A stretch of DNA of 64,000 nt from Sophora flavescens (GCA_030762895.1 CM061063.1:214132667-214196666); one strand, 5' to 3'; counted from the first letter of the stretch, positions 1 through 12,061 are shown. Numbers and translations are program-made. The notes: generated by a model from the letters alone, not told the origin.

Positions 1-376
1 TCGTAACTGCTTTAAAAACCATGACACTTCAATATTCATCAACTAACTTTAAGACCTACTCTCCGGAGCTCCAACCAACCAATAGATGAGCTGATCAGGC
101 TCTCAGTGCCAAATAAGGCAGAATATAAACATTGCCAGATATGGCAAGTGTCAAATAATTTGGCCTGTCAAGATTCCGAGTTCCAACTATTTAAGTACAT
201 AACTCGGTAGGATACGAGCTCCAACCATCATCGTAAGTAGTTCACAAGAACATCCAACGATAGTCGTAATTAACTCGGCCTATAAAATATGAGTAATATC
301 CGAGCTCCCGAAATAGTCGTAATTAGCCCGGCCTTTCCTAGACCCCCATTCATTTCACCAAAAGGTGAAATGTACC
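1..376 (-). repeat. Left LTR of element B, first piece
   Basis: Collinear with 19699-20076 of the right LTR, with scattered substitutions. It ends at the gtacc target duplication (372-376) of the solo LTR that follows. A short plus-strand reading frame here has no recognisable product. Confidence 0.85.
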
Positions 377-1259
377 TGATACGATCTCGGCAAGTGTACC
401 GGGTCGTTGCAAGTAATAAATCGGTAAGAACCGGATATCGTCCTCAGGGATCGGTTGCCAATTACCAATTCACAAACTCAACAACTATCTAGACTAAACT
501 ATGGTATGAAGTAAGATCAAAACATAAAGTAAAGAAATAAAACAAGTAAAATATTTTTGGTCTTTTGGATATTTAATCAAACACTTGGAAGGCAACAGAA
601 ATGTGGTCAAGATTGTCAGGGTTAGACTACACTAATCCTCCCTTAATTGCAATGAAATGGTTACTAACACAAGTCCTAATTCAATGATGACAATCAAGTC
701 TTTTTGAAATACCCAAACCCTAATGTCTTAGGTGGAGTGAGCCTAAAACCCCAAATTAAACCCTAATGTCTTAGGTGGATTAATCTGAGAACTTTGCATT
801 AAGAGTCAAGACTTATAAGATTGCAAGCACCCCAAGACCTATGTCTAGGTTCATGAACTACTTGTCATTTGATTCATGAGCATGCCTTAATATCAATCTG
901 TCAATTGTCTATCAAAGCAACATATCATTCCTAGGATGATCAAACCAAGGAAAGCATTAAGCATAGAATCAAATACTCATAAAGAAATGGAAACTTGCAT
1001 TGAAACCAAATCAAATACAAACAAGTTCAGAAAAGCTACACCTAACCCCAACAACAAGGGGATTTAACTACTCATGATAAATGACAATACAAAAGAGAAG
1101 GAGAGAAGAGATGAAGAACACTCATAGAAGAATCCTCCAATCTTCTTCCATTCCCAGAGCAAGGAAAACATCCCTTTTTAGGGTTGGAACCCTCTTCCAG
1201 CCGTCTGGCCTCCCAGTGCAGATCCTCCAAAAAGCCCCCTTTGCAAAAGTCTGATGTTC

Positions 1260-1267
1260 TATTTATA
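1260..1267 (-). promoter_or_regulatory. TATA box of the solo LTR
   Basis: TATAAATA in element sense, directly downstream of the palindromic array. The same arrangement recurs in the LTRs of Athila-1 and Athila-2. Confidence 0.5.
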
Positions 1268-1296
1268 GATGAGTGAATTATGGACCTAAAAAGTGC

Positions 1297-1645
1297 GCGT
1301 CACGACCGTGATGGCCGTCACGGCCTGGCCGTGACGGATTCTGCCAAGGGCGCGTATTCAAATTCTGGTCTGTCACGGCCGTGATGCTTATCACGGGCAG
1401 GCCGTGATGCTTATCACGGGCAGGCCGTGATGCTTATCACGGGCAGACCGTGATCAATTGTCCATAGGAGTTGGCCTGTCACGGCCGTGACCTCCATCAC
1501 GGCTAAGCCGTGATGCTCTCTGTTCTTCAAGGTCCTTCTCATCACGCCCGTGATGGACATCACGGCTGGGCCGTGATGACTTCTGATCTTCCCATTATGC
1601 TGATCACGACCGTGATCACTGTCACGGCTAGGGCGTGATGGCTTA
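1297..1645 (-). repeat. Palindromic TCACGGCCGTGA array in the solo LTR
   Basis: About fourteen degenerate copies of TCACGGCCGTGA or CACGGGCAGGCCGTGA occur in pairs separated by short spacers; three consecutive near-identical 22-bp copies lie at 1388-1450. The array ends about 30 bp before the TATA box in element sense. This is a U3 position, so a promoter role is plausible but not shown. Confidence 0.75.
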
Positions 1646-1880
1646 TGTTTTATTGTCCTTCCCTTTGCCCTTCCTTCCCTTTTTAACCTGAAATTATAAG
1701 ATAGCAGTAAATGCTTTATTTGACTCAAAATTAGCTAAAATATCCTAAAAACTACTTAAGAGACTCAAAGTGTTGCTTGAGGGCAATTAAATCCAATTTG
1801 GGCGAAAACAAGATATAATCAGCACAAAACCACGGTTTTTCTAGTTATAAAACTAGATGAGCCAGAGGCTTATCAGTACC

Positions 1881-2332
1881 TCATAACATGGATACCTACC
1901 AAGGTACCATGCATAAAACCTTTAGGTACATTTGCCATAGAAAAATGCAAAATGCATGTAAAACGTTTTGTTCTCGCTGTTTTTCTTTGTGTTCATTCTT
2001 TATATGTCAGAACTAAAAAGTTTCGCGATGACCCATTATCTTAAACTACTTAGTTTAATATCTCAATTAAACCATAACTGACCTTAAGTCAAAGGTGTGC
2101 AAATCACAAAATCTAGACCGATACACCGGTCTTAGACACGTAGATTTTAGTGCACAAAAACCAATACACTGATTATAGGACTTGTAGTCCATTATTCCAC
2201 TTTCTTTAGCCCCGGGCCATATCTTTAGGAACACTAGGTCCGACGTCTCGGTGGCTAGGTTCATTTACAACTTCAAACTATTCTTAATTTGACTGAAATA
2301 GTCCGTTGTTTACGAAAAATCCTTTTACGTTG
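1881..2332 (-). repeat. Left LTR of element B, second piece
   Basis: Resumes the alignment to the right LTR at about 20077 and runs to the cgttg duplication (2328-2332) that precedes Athila-1. Relative to 20461-20520 it lacks about 40 bp. Confidence 0.85.
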
Positions 2333-3502
2333 TGACACGATGTCGCACGCGGGTCAAAAAAAATGAGTGGTTTACAAAAACTGTAGTTAGGGCGCAACAA
2401 CTCGAGTATCGTATCACAAGGACTCTTGGATTGTTATTAACCTCAAAATCAGTTTTTTTTTTTGGGGGGGGGGGGGGGTGTTTGAAGTTGAATGATTCAA
2501 TTAAGAAAAACAATGCAGATAAGTGATTATCAATAAGCTAAAAACGATTAATCTATTGTTCTCGGTTTCCCAACTATCATCGATTCATATAAATTCCATG
2601 CCCTAAGCGGATTCTAATCCCTTTACGATTGTAGCAGCAATTAAACAAGCACAATTGACACTACGAGATATATGTTCCTATTCCGAATTAACCAAACGGA
2701 TTAAGGCCATCGTGAATTAAGCAAACACGATCGTACACACGCGAATTAAGCAAACACGATTAGAGTAAGGAACATATGATCATCGAAATAAATCAATACT
2801 TATCTATATAACTTGAATTAAGCAAACAAGACATATACGGTAATATTTAAAGGGAATAGCAATAATATTGGGAATTATACAACCTCAAGTGTCGGCGGAT
2901 ACCGATTACAGCAGATTAATCTCCGGTGATTAGTTCTCCATCAAAAACGTAATACAAAACCTAGAAAATTCGCAAAAACAGTGAATGAAAAGTTCTTCTA
3001 ATCTGCCCTAGAACCACAATTTATAACTTTCAGAATCTGCGCCCGCTCGCGAGGCGAGTAGCCTCTCTCGAGGTGAATATTAAAAGTGGCGCGATTTCAA
3101 AATTGGGTTCTCGCGAGGCGAGACAGAAAGGGTGACATTCTCTGGCACAGTCAGGCCTTCAGGCGCGCGTGGCGAGATAGTGATTCGCGAGGAGAGGTAG
3201 AAAGGGTGACTGTTGCTGTTCAGGCTGGTCTTCAAGCTCGCGAGGTGAAACTTCCAGACTTGCATTTTCCACTGTTTTCTTCATTCCCTTGACTCTATGT
3301 GCTTCCCTTTTAACCTGAAAGTATGAAATAGCAGTAAATGCTTTATTTGACTCATAATTATCTAAAACTACTTAAGAAACTCAAAATGTTGCTTGAGGAC
3401 AATTAAATCCAAATTTAGGCGAAAACGAGATTAAACTCGAGTAATTGGTGCAAAAACCATGGTCTTACTAGTTATAAAACTAGTCAAGCCAGAGGCTTAT
3501 CA
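2333..3502 (-). repeat. 3' LTR of Athila-1
   Basis: 1170 bp, TGACACGATG...GGCTTATCA, closely similar to the 5' LTR. It holds a CTCGCGAG-type array (3038-3245), a TATA box (complement of 3019-3025) and a T11-G15 homopolymer tract near 2453-2478. In the other LTR that tract is T13-G10, a slippage difference. Confidence 0.92.
3038..3245 (-). repeat. CTCGCGAGGCGAG array in the Athila-1 3' LTR
   Basis: Irregular copies of the palindrome-bearing motif CTCGCGAGGCGAG. The array ends about 15 bp upstream of the TATA box in element sense. The matching array in the 5' LTR is 15217-15427. Confidence 0.7.
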
Positions 3503-3541
3503 AAATACCCCAAACTTAAACTTTGCTTGTCCCCAAGCAAA
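3503..3541 (-). promoter_or_regulatory. Polypurine tract with adjoining hairpin, Athila-1
   Basis: In element sense a hairpin with an 8-bp stem (TTTGCTTG/CAAGCAAA, 3522-3529 with 3534-3541) and a GGGA loop is followed by TTTAAGTTTGGGGTATTT and then the LTR start TGATAAGCC. The G-rich tract abutting the 3' LTR is the expected plus-strand primer. A related module lies at 4851-4888. Confidence 0.75.
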
Positions 3542-4850
3542 CTAAAACTCAAAAACAGACTCAAACTTGGCAAGCTTAAAGGATTCAACCAATTTTGCAC
3601 AAACTTCATGCAATTTTGACAAGACAATTTTTCTTCAATGTTTCCCCCCTTTTCAACAATGCAATCCCCACATTCATTTACTTTAAACAATTGAGAATTC
3701 CATCATTCATGCAATCAGTAATCTGAGTTGAGGATCCAAGCTACACAGAAAAGGGAGATCACCAATTTCAAACAATTGCCTTCCTCATAGGGGCATTTAA
3801 CATTTCACTCATTCGCTCAACTTGTATAGGCTATCAACTTTTCACTCATTTTCACATTTCAAGAGCACTTCCCATGAATTTGATTTTCATCTCAAACAAG
3901 GTTCCCACGAAAACATGCATGCAACATCAAAAGGTCTTTTAAAGGTTGTAATGGGGCCTGGCTAAAGGTAGGATATTCAAAGGTACTAGCCTTAAGTCCC
4001 TAGGAACTAAGAGAGCATGAGCATTTTGACACATTGAACTTATACTCAAATTCCTTTTTCCATTTTTCTTTTCGCTTTGGGTGACTACAGCCTTTTTCTT
4101 CCAATACCCTTTTTTTTTTGACATTTTGTTCTTTTCTTTTTTTTTTCTTTTGCCTTTGGCTCCAACCTTTATTTTTCTTTTTCTCAACCCAGAATGACAT
4201 ATCAAACCTTGTAGCCACCCCAAACTTAGTTTCTTGCAACCCTTGTCTTCCTAAGCTTCCATGCTCTCCTAATCCTAAGATTGGGTTAACATGGTTTTTC
4301 CAGATTTTTGGCTTATAGCATAAGGTCATCAAGAAACAATAGGCTTATTAGGCTCAATGTGGCTAACTATGGAACATGAATTAGGGATGGTTTTTTTAGG
4401 CCAAGTAGTTATTGCAAAGAAAATTGCCTAAATCATTTGATGCAACCACATAAGCATGCAAACCATGAAGAGATTCAAGCAAATCCGAGGAAGTGCAACT
4501 TAAAAGCGATTCACACAATTAAAAACATGTTGGAGGCTCAAATCCTCACCTGGACATTTTTCGCAAATTGTTTGACCGAGACTCAATCCCTAGTGTGTGC
4601 ATCCCTTCACCCCAAACTTATCATAAATCATGCAATCACAATAGAATATCTAAAAGTTTAATTTTCAATTTTTCACATGGGGATCAATTTTCAAAACCTA
4701 GGGGGAATCATCAACAGTAAACACATATCATGCAATCCATCTATGCAAAATTTGATTAAAATCCAACAAGCTCACCGACACAAGACTCAACACACATACG
4801 ACACAAAGCAACACAAACAAGGAAAGCAAAACAAAAACAAAACAGTTGGT
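3542..4850 (-). other. 3' non-coding region of Athila-1 (env position)
   Basis: Lies between the two hairpin/purine modules. Short minus-strand frames near 3939-4332 are lysine-rich translations of a polypurine stretch (4090-4180 on the minus strand) and show no envelope, signal peptide or membrane pattern. The element appears to lack env. Confidence 0.6.
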
Positions 4851-4888
4851 TCCCTCCCCCACACTTAAGACATACATTGTCCTCAATG
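4851..4888 (-). promoter_or_regulatory. Second hairpin plus purine tract, Athila-1
   Basis: In element sense CATTG-AGGA-CAATG (4875-4888) is followed by TTAAGTGTGGGGGAGGG (4851-4867). It copies the design of the polypurine module at 3503-3541 but sits 1.35 kb upstream, just after the integrase frame. It could be an extra plus-strand priming site or an RNA element; neither is shown. Confidence 0.55.
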
Positions 4889-4940
4889 AAAGAACATAGA
4901 TATAAAACAAGAGTGAGGGAAAGGAGAAGGTGCTCCCTGG

Positions 4941-6074
4941 TCAAGTTGTAGTGTAGGTGGGCTCTCCCATGGAGAGATCTTCAACATTTGCATCTTCAGG
5001 CACCGAGCTCTCGTGGAATAGCTTCAAGCGCTGCCCATTAACCTTAAAGACCTTGTTGCTACCTGCACTTTTTATTTCTACTGCACCATGAGGGAAAACA
5101 TTAGTGACAACAAATGGGCCAATCCACTTGGATCGAAGTTTCCCAGCCATCACTTTCAGGCGAGAGTTAAACAATAAAACCTATTCGCCCACAGAGAATT
5201 CCTTCCTAGAAATCATCTTATCATGGAAGTGCTTGGTTTTCTCTTTGTAAATTCGAGAGCTTTCATAGGCTTCCAACCTAAGCTCTTCAAGCTGCTGTAA
5301 TTGGAGTTTCCTTTCAATGCCTGCCTTTTGCATTTCCAAATTACAACTTCTGACCGCCCAATAAGCTCGGTGCTCAATCTCTACAGGAAAATGGCATGCC
5401 TTACCGAACACAAGTCTATAGGGGGACATCCCTATTGGTGTCTTGAAAGCTGTTCTTTGAGCCCAAAGTGCGTCTTCTAGACGGCGGCTCCAATCCTTCC
5501 TATTTGGCTGCACCACTTTCTCTAAGATCTGTTTGATTTCTCTGTTTGAGATCTTAGCCTGCACATTAGTTTGGGGATGATATGCAGTGGAGACCCTGTG
5601 CACAACTCCATACTTTCGGAGTAAAGCTTCCATGGTGCGGTTGCAGAAATGAGTGCCTTAGTCACTTATGATAGCACGAGGTATTCCGAACCTGCAGAAG
5701 ATATTGGACCTGACAAAATTTGCAACAACTCTAGAATCATTAGTCCTAGTGGGGACAGCTTCCACCCACTTTGAAACATAATCAACAGCAAGTAGGATAT
5801 AGAGAAAACCAAAGGATGTAGGGAAAGGACCCATAAAATCAATTCCCCACACATCAAACACCTCACAGAAAAGCATAGGTTGCTGAGGCATTTCACTCTT
5901 ACGAGTGATGGCTGTACCTGCTGTCTGACACTCTCTACAAGTGCGGTAAACCTCATAAGCATCTTTAAAAATGGTGGGCCAGTAAAAACCTGAATCTTGG
6001 ATTTTTCTTGCAATTCTCTGTGGCCCAAAGTGTCCCCTTACTTGAGAAGCATGAGAGAAGTGCAGAATAGATTC
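4941..6074 (-). pseudogene. Athila-1 integrase (broken)
   Basis: The frame runs from the zinc-binding HHCC region (HFSHAS and CREC, near 5930-6065) through the catalytic core (VWGIDFMG, then IISD) to a C-terminal WIGPFVV segment near 5110. Integrases join retroelement cDNA to host DNA. Two in-frame stops (5658-5660, 5181-5183) break it. The expected catalytic Glu is replaced: QAKISNREIK where Athila has AEISN. The reading frame was continuous with RNase H before solo LTR A inserted (duplication gattc, 6070-6074). Confidence 0.88.
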
Positions 6075-6729
6075 TGTGACACCCTAAACTCGGTCATCAC
6101 ATGGTTACCCGTTTGCGGAAATAAAACTTAATTTGCTGGTTACTTTCGGAAAATAATGTTTTCTCAACGTTCATTTTTTCAAAATATGGTGATAATTTTT
6201 TTTTTCTTTTTAACCTCATAACAATAACAACTTAAGCAAATCACACTTAACAACACAATGTATATAAATTTTACAACTATACTACCTCATATATGTTCAT
6301 ACCTAGATCAACATCAGTTTTATCTTCAAAACATAATAGGACCTAAACTGGTCGTAATTAACAGACACTACCGCCAACTGGAGCAGCACAGCACGCTTCC
6401 AACTAGACAGCCTTCTTCTTCGTGTAGGGATCATACCCCTTGTACATCTCTGAGATGTGTTGTAAGGGTGAGACACCAATATACGGATTTATTTCCATAA
6501 CTAAATGCGCAACACAAAAGAAGGCACATACACATATACATATTTATAACAACATACTCATTCATATTATATCACATCGTTTATCAATGGGTTTCATACC
6601 CCAAACATCAACGTTGAAAAACTATGCATGAACACTTCAAAACATCATCTAACATTCATACCTAATCTCATGAGATATCTCCAACCTCGTGGTGAGTTGA
6701 TCAGACTCGATAGTTACAGGCGCACAGCC

Positions 6730-6985
6730 AAAACCCATCACACACTGTCCAACATCGTGGCACAGGTGTCACAACGTAGATGGGGCCTTATTGTCCACCA
6801 GGCACAATAAGAACATCTTTATGATCTACCATGACGCCGCAAGGTAATCACTCGTATAAAACCTATCACACACTGTTCAACATCGTGGCACAGGTGTCAC
6901 AACGTAGATAGGGCCTCATTGTCCACTAGACACAATAAGAACATCTTTATGATCTACCATGACGCCGCATGGTAATCACTCGTTT
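6730..6985. repeat. 128-bp tandem duplication in LTR A
   Basis: Two units of about 128 bp (6730-6857 and 6858-6985) with few differences. Each contains CATCGTGGCACAGGTGTCAC and a block naming the cacaataagaacatc motif. Confidence 0.8.
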
Positions 6986-7066
6986 GATCATGGCACGTCT
7001 GCCAAATGCATGCAATAAAAAACCTTTTGTTCTCAACACTTTTCTTTGTGCTATATCTTTATTTGT

Positions 7067-7255
7067 CAAAGCTCTCAAAAGCTTTCGACCCATCATCGTT
7101 TTTAAACATCAAAGCTCTCAAAAGCTTTCAACTTATCATCGTTTTCAACATTGAATGCTCTCTAAAGCATCATCGTTTTCAACATCGAATGCTCTCAAAA
7201 GCATCATCGTTTTCAACCTCGAATGCTCTCAAAAGCATCATCGTTTTCAACATCT
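7067..7255. repeat. Short tandem array in LTR A
   Basis: Five units of about 33-38 bp, each with GCTCTCAAAAGC followed by CATCATCGTTTTCAAC. It is located next to the 128-bp duplication, in the same part of the LTR where LTRs C and D carry their own arrays. Confidence 0.8.
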
Positions 7256-7761
7256 TTACAACTTTTATTAACAACATAGGACCTCAAAGTCCGAGTGCTC
7301 AATCACGAAGCCCTTAGACCGTTGCAATCAGTCTTAGGTTCGTGGTAATAGAAAACTTCTCAAAACGTTTTAACTTATTTACGTAGATACCCAGTCTACA
7401 ACACAACGAACCTTAATACCCCGACGTCTCGGTTATTAAGTTACATAACATCGTTTTACATCGTTTTTGTCTGTGAAAAACAAATCCAAAATAAGACAAC
7501 GTCATAAGAACACTAGCACCCCGACATCTCAGTTACTAACTTCTATATCGCCGTTTAGTAAAACTCATTTACAGAAAATCATTTCTACTTGAAAACTCTT
7601 TTACTGAAACTTCAGCTTTAAAATTTAAATCAATTCTGATTAAACCTCTTCTCAAAACAAGTACTGCTATTTTTAAACTTTCACCAAAAATAATTTCAGA
7701 ACTTGCCATCGTTTATCATTTTCCAAGAAAATATTTTTAAAGTCAAACTTTGACTTTTTAT

Positions 7762-7826
7762 TTTATATTACTATTTTATTATTTTTATTTTTATTTTTAT
7801 TTTTATTTTTATTTTTTATTTTTATA
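7762..7826. repeat. (TTTTTA)n microsatellite
   Basis: An AT-only stretch of tttttatttttat units inside LTR A, apparently absent from LTR C at that length. Confidence 0.8.
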
Positions 7827-10186
7827 AAGTATTTTTGAATATTAATTTCACAAAATAATTTTTTATAATATTTCAGAATTTCTTGCATAAAAATTAGCAG
7901 TACTAAAAAAATTTCACGGTTACGCTCTCACCGTGACTCACAAATTTATTTTACACTGATAAATTATTAAAATAATAATCGTTCTCAAAAACTCATTATT
8001 TTCCCAAAATAATATTTTCCACCATTATTATATTCCAACATTTCCCATAAAACGTTGAATATAATTTTCACAACTTATTAAATCTTTTATCTGATTAATC
8101 GGTTGTGCACTGACCACTGTCAGGCCTCTCAAACAACATTCATCATTCAACAACAACATCATAACTCTATCACCAGGCAGATCATGCATCATAGCAACAT
8201 AATATACTACTACAGATAATTCAATAATTTAAAAGCAGATAAATCACTGATACACAGATAAACAACACAACGTAAGCCACATAAACAACTAACCACAACC
8301 ACATATAATTCATATAAATCACACTACACACAAATAGTTATAGAGAAAAATCCCTCAGGTAAGTTCCCCTTACCCGTTGAAGACTCGAACTAAGGGTTTC
8401 AATATAATCTCCCGATTTGATCCGGTTTCCTCCGTCGGCTTTAGGTCAAACCAACTCGATCGATTCCTTCATAACGAATTGCAACCAAAATAAATTAAAT
8501 CAAACAAAAACATACTTGACTCATGGAGATTAAGGTTCGGCCTCAACAACTTTTCTAGGTTAGGAAAGTTAAAATTTTGTTAACTTAAGGATTTATGATC
8601 CATAAGTAACTTAAACATGATTAAGCACTTAACCCAAGATTATGAACCAAGAACATGAACTAAAACTCATCTAGTTCCAAGAACTAGGGTTTCGGCCAAA
8701 GGCTGAGTTTGGAGTTAGAAATCTCTAAAATTTCTAAACTCTTGGATTTAATCAACATACAAAACCTAGAGTTAGATTCAAGTGTTACAAACAACTTTTG
8801 AATCATAAAACCAACAAGTGCTCATACCTAGGGTTTCGGTTTTTGAAGAAACAAATAGGCTCAAGTTTGATTTTTGATCTTCTATATACTTGAATACAAG
8901 AACTATCAAGTTATAATCATGAATCAAGGCATGAAATTGAAACAAAACCTAAGAACACAACTTTAACCTAGGTTCGGCCCAGTCCAGATTTTAGGGAAAG
9001 AAATTTCTCATGATCTTGTGCTTCTAGATGATGAAAATAAAGATGATTATAAGATCATAGCAATTGGTTTAATGTCAAAAGGATTTTTCTAGAATTAGTT
9101 ATGAATTTTTGAATCTAGCTCCATGAATTTTGAACAAATGAAGAACATATGGATTTAAGTCATAAATCTACCAAAGTAATGAAGATAAATGATTTAAATG
9201 ACAAGATAATAAGTTATTACCTCTTGATGATCCAAGAAAACAAAGTTTGGATGATGTTCTTCAAGGACTTCTTATGGAGTTCTTAAGAAACTTAAAGAAG
9301 AAGATGAACATAGTTAGGGTTTAGAACAGTTTTAGTATTTTGAGTATATCTCTCAACATACTTGTCCGTTTTGGATGATATTTATGTCGTTGGAAAGAAG
9401 AGAGAAAGATGAACAATTTTCATGTTTAAAGTTTTTCAAGATTCAAAATAGAAACTGGTAAGAATTGCCAATCAAAATATGACGAATTATGAACTCTTTG
9501 GAGCAAAAGAACATGAAAATGGAAAAATGGCTTAATGAAGAAGACAACCTATTTAAATGAAGAAAATACCAAACTTAATGAAGAAGGCATTGGAGCCGTG
9601 GGGGTGGGGCAAGAGTTGGTCAACTTTTTCCAATGGCATTTGTTTGAAATTGTCATAAAAAGACAAGGGCAATTTGGTCATTTCATAGGAAAAATTAACT
9701 TTGTCATAAATGTGCCATTATGGCCATTATGACTCGGATAAGATCGTCATAAATACTCGGCAAATCGGTCAATCCAACATCTCTGCTACATTGCCGACTT
9801 CTTGATTCATCTGGCGCAAGCTTTTCCTAGAGACATCTCGACGTATACGTCCGCAACAAATATAATATTTTAATTTTTTTACCAAAATTTTCAAAACTTC
9901 CAATGTCGTAGTAAATACGATAAAAACATTTTTCATCTCGTTCACGACTCAAAATTAGGTCTTCTGAGCAGTAAACTTTTACTGTCAGTGAAAATCTAGA
10001 AAACAGCAGACCGGCTTCCGTCTGAATTTTCAACCAAAAACTTCCCCGTAACCTTATGAAAATAAGTATAACAAGGAAATGACCTTGGTTTATACAAAAT
10101 CATTTTCTAAATCTCGGATAAAAATATATATTTATATATTTATTACCGATATTACGAAGCAGCGAAAATCGGGGTGTTACAGATTC

Positions 10187-11089
10187 AATCTCATAGTCGG
10201 GGACACATCTCCCAATTACCTGATCACTGCCAAATTTCCAAAGATATGGATTATCCCAAACATAATATTTGGCATCACTCCTGAGTTTGTGAATTTGTGA
10301 CCTAGTTGCACCTGTCGGAAAAGCACCAGCAACAAGATAATTAACAATATCAGTAAACCAAGGAGTTACCCCATATAACTGTAAAAGCTGCTCATCAGGA
10401 AAGTCATCTTGAATGGGGGAAGGATCCTCATCCCTCTCTATTCTTATCAAGTGATCAGCGACTAAATTCTCAGCTCCACTCTTATCTTTAATCTCCACAC
10501 TAAACTCTTGGAGCAACAACATCCATCGAATCAATCTCGGTTTCGCTTCTGGTTTCTTCAACAAGTACTTTAAAGCTGCATGGTCAGTAAAAACAACAAA
10601 CTTGGAACCTAGCAAATATGATCTGAATTTATCAAGAGCATAAACAATAGCTAGAAGTTCCTTTTCAGTAGATGTGTAATTAGCCTGTGCAACATCTAAA
10701 GTCCTAGAAGCATAATAAATCACATGGGAAGCCTTTCCCACCCTTTGTGCAAGGACCACCCCCACAGCATAGTTAGAGGCATCGCACATAATCTCAAAAG
10801 GGAGGGTCCAGTCAGGAGGCTGGATGATGGGAGTGGAGGTCAATGCTTTCTTCAAGAAATCAAACGCCTTTTTGCAGTTGTCATCAAAGTTGAAAATGGA
10901 GTCATTCTTCAACAAGTTTGACATAGGGAGAGCTATCTTGCTAAAATCCTTTATGAAGCGCCTGTAAAAACCTGCATGACCAAGAAAAGAGCGAATCTCA
11001 TGAACGCAAGATGGGCAAGGCAGTGTAGAAATCACCTCAATCTTAGCAGGATCTACTGAAATACCTTTCTCATAAATAATATGCCCCAA
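10187..11089 (-). pseudogene. Athila-1 RNase H region of pol
   Basis: RNase H degrades the RNA of the RNA/DNA hybrid during reverse transcription. The catalytic pattern is visible: CDASNYAVG, then STEKELLA, then FTDHAALKYL. The frame carries on as the RT-RNase H connection (HAGFYRRFIKDFSK) at the start. It ends at VPDYEIES where LTR A inserted; the last residues of the open frame come from LTR A. A stop separates it from RT near 11090. Confidence 0.9.
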
Positions 11090-11116
11090 AACAATCCCCT
11101 ATTCAACCATAAAATG

Positions 11117-12061
11117 TCATTTTTCATAATTTAAAACAAGGTCAGTTTCAATGCATCTCTCTAAAACCAGATTCAAACTATGAAAGCATGCATCAAATGA
11201 GGAACCATAAACAATGAAATCATCCATGAACACTTCCATGCAATTCTCAATATATTCAGTGAAAATACTAATCATGCATCTCTGGAATGTGACAGGGGCA
11301 TTGCAAAGACCAAATGGCATCCTCCTGTAAGCAAAAGTGCCGAAAGGGCACGTGAAGGTTGTCTTCTCTTGATCCTCTGGTGCAATGTGGATCGGGAAGT
11401 AACCTGAAAAACCATCAAGAAAGCAATAGTGTGATTTACCAGCTAGCCTTTCAAGCATCTGATCGATGAACGGCAAAGGGAAGTGATCCTTTCTAGTAGC
11501 CTGGTTCAATCTCATGTAATCAATGCAAACTCTCCAGCTATTCTGAACTCTAGTGGGAACAAGTTCATCATTTTCATTTTTCACCACCGTGAGTCCAGAT
11601 TTCTTAGGTACAACCTGCACTGGGCTCACCCAATTACTGTCAGAGATAGGGTATATGATACCAGCATGCAAGAGTTTTGTTACCTCCTTCTTCACAACAT
11701 CAAGAATCAAGGGATTGAGCCGCCTTTGGGGCTGCCTAACTGTTTTATCCCCATCCTCCAACAAAATCCTATGCATACACCTGGAGGAGCTAATACCTGG
11801 TATGTCAGCCAAGGTCCACCTAATCGCCTTCTTATGCTTCTTCAAAACCTGCAAGAGCTTAGTTTCCTGGTCAAAATCAAGGTTAGAGGAAATTATAACC
11901 GGAAGTTTTTCATTCCTCCCCAAATAAGCATATTTCAGATTTTCAGGAAGTGGCTTAAGCTCTAGGGAGGGTGGCTGCTCAATGGATGGTATGTTTGGGG
12001 CAGCCGTGTTGTCAAGAACTTCAGCTGAACAAACAGCTTCACTTATACTGTCACCCTGCAA
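11117..12061 (-). pseudogene. Athila-1 reverse transcriptase
   Basis: Contains RT fingers and palm: SPVQVVPKKSG, CIDYMRLNQAT, FPLPFID, FLDGFSGY, RMPFGLCNAP and the catalytic box VFMDDF, where the two Asp are kept. RT makes cDNA in the virus-like particle. It shares its frame with RNase H but is shifted relative to gag-protease: the frame changes near 12215 and a stop follows near 12120. Confidence 0.92.

Larger units (their letters stand above)
377..1875 (-). mobile_element. Solo LTR (1499 bp) of an Athila-like family
   Basis: Starts TGATACGATC and ends GGCTTATCA. It is flanked by gtacc at 372-376 and 1876-1880, and the uninterrupted site is seen in the sister LTR near 20076. In element sense the LTR begins TGATAAGCC at 1875. 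It holds an array of palindromic TCACGGCCGTGA-type repeats (1297-1645) immediately upstream of a TATA box (TATAAATA, complement of 1260-1267). The first 30 or so bases in element sense match the Athila-1 LTR. No internal region or second LTR is present, so this is a solo LTR left by recombination. Confidence 0.88.
6075..10181 (-). mobile_element. Solo LTR A (4107 bp), chromovirus-type family
   Basis: Starts TGTGACACCC and ends GGGGTGTTACA on the plus strand, flanked by gattc at 6070-6074 and 10182-10186. In element sense it starts TGTAACACCCCG at 10181. It closely matches LTR C (27777-32289) in opposite orientation, especially the first 0.9 kb. I found no primer site, purine tract or coding frame inside, so it is read as a solo LTR. 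It lies in the Athila-1 integrase just upstream of the HHCC region. Confidence 0.87.

Noticed and set aside
3939..4332. Lysine-rich minus-strand frames as an env gene of Athila-1
   Set aside because: They are translations of a purine-rich tract in two overlapping frames, without signal peptide, membrane segment or cysteine pattern.
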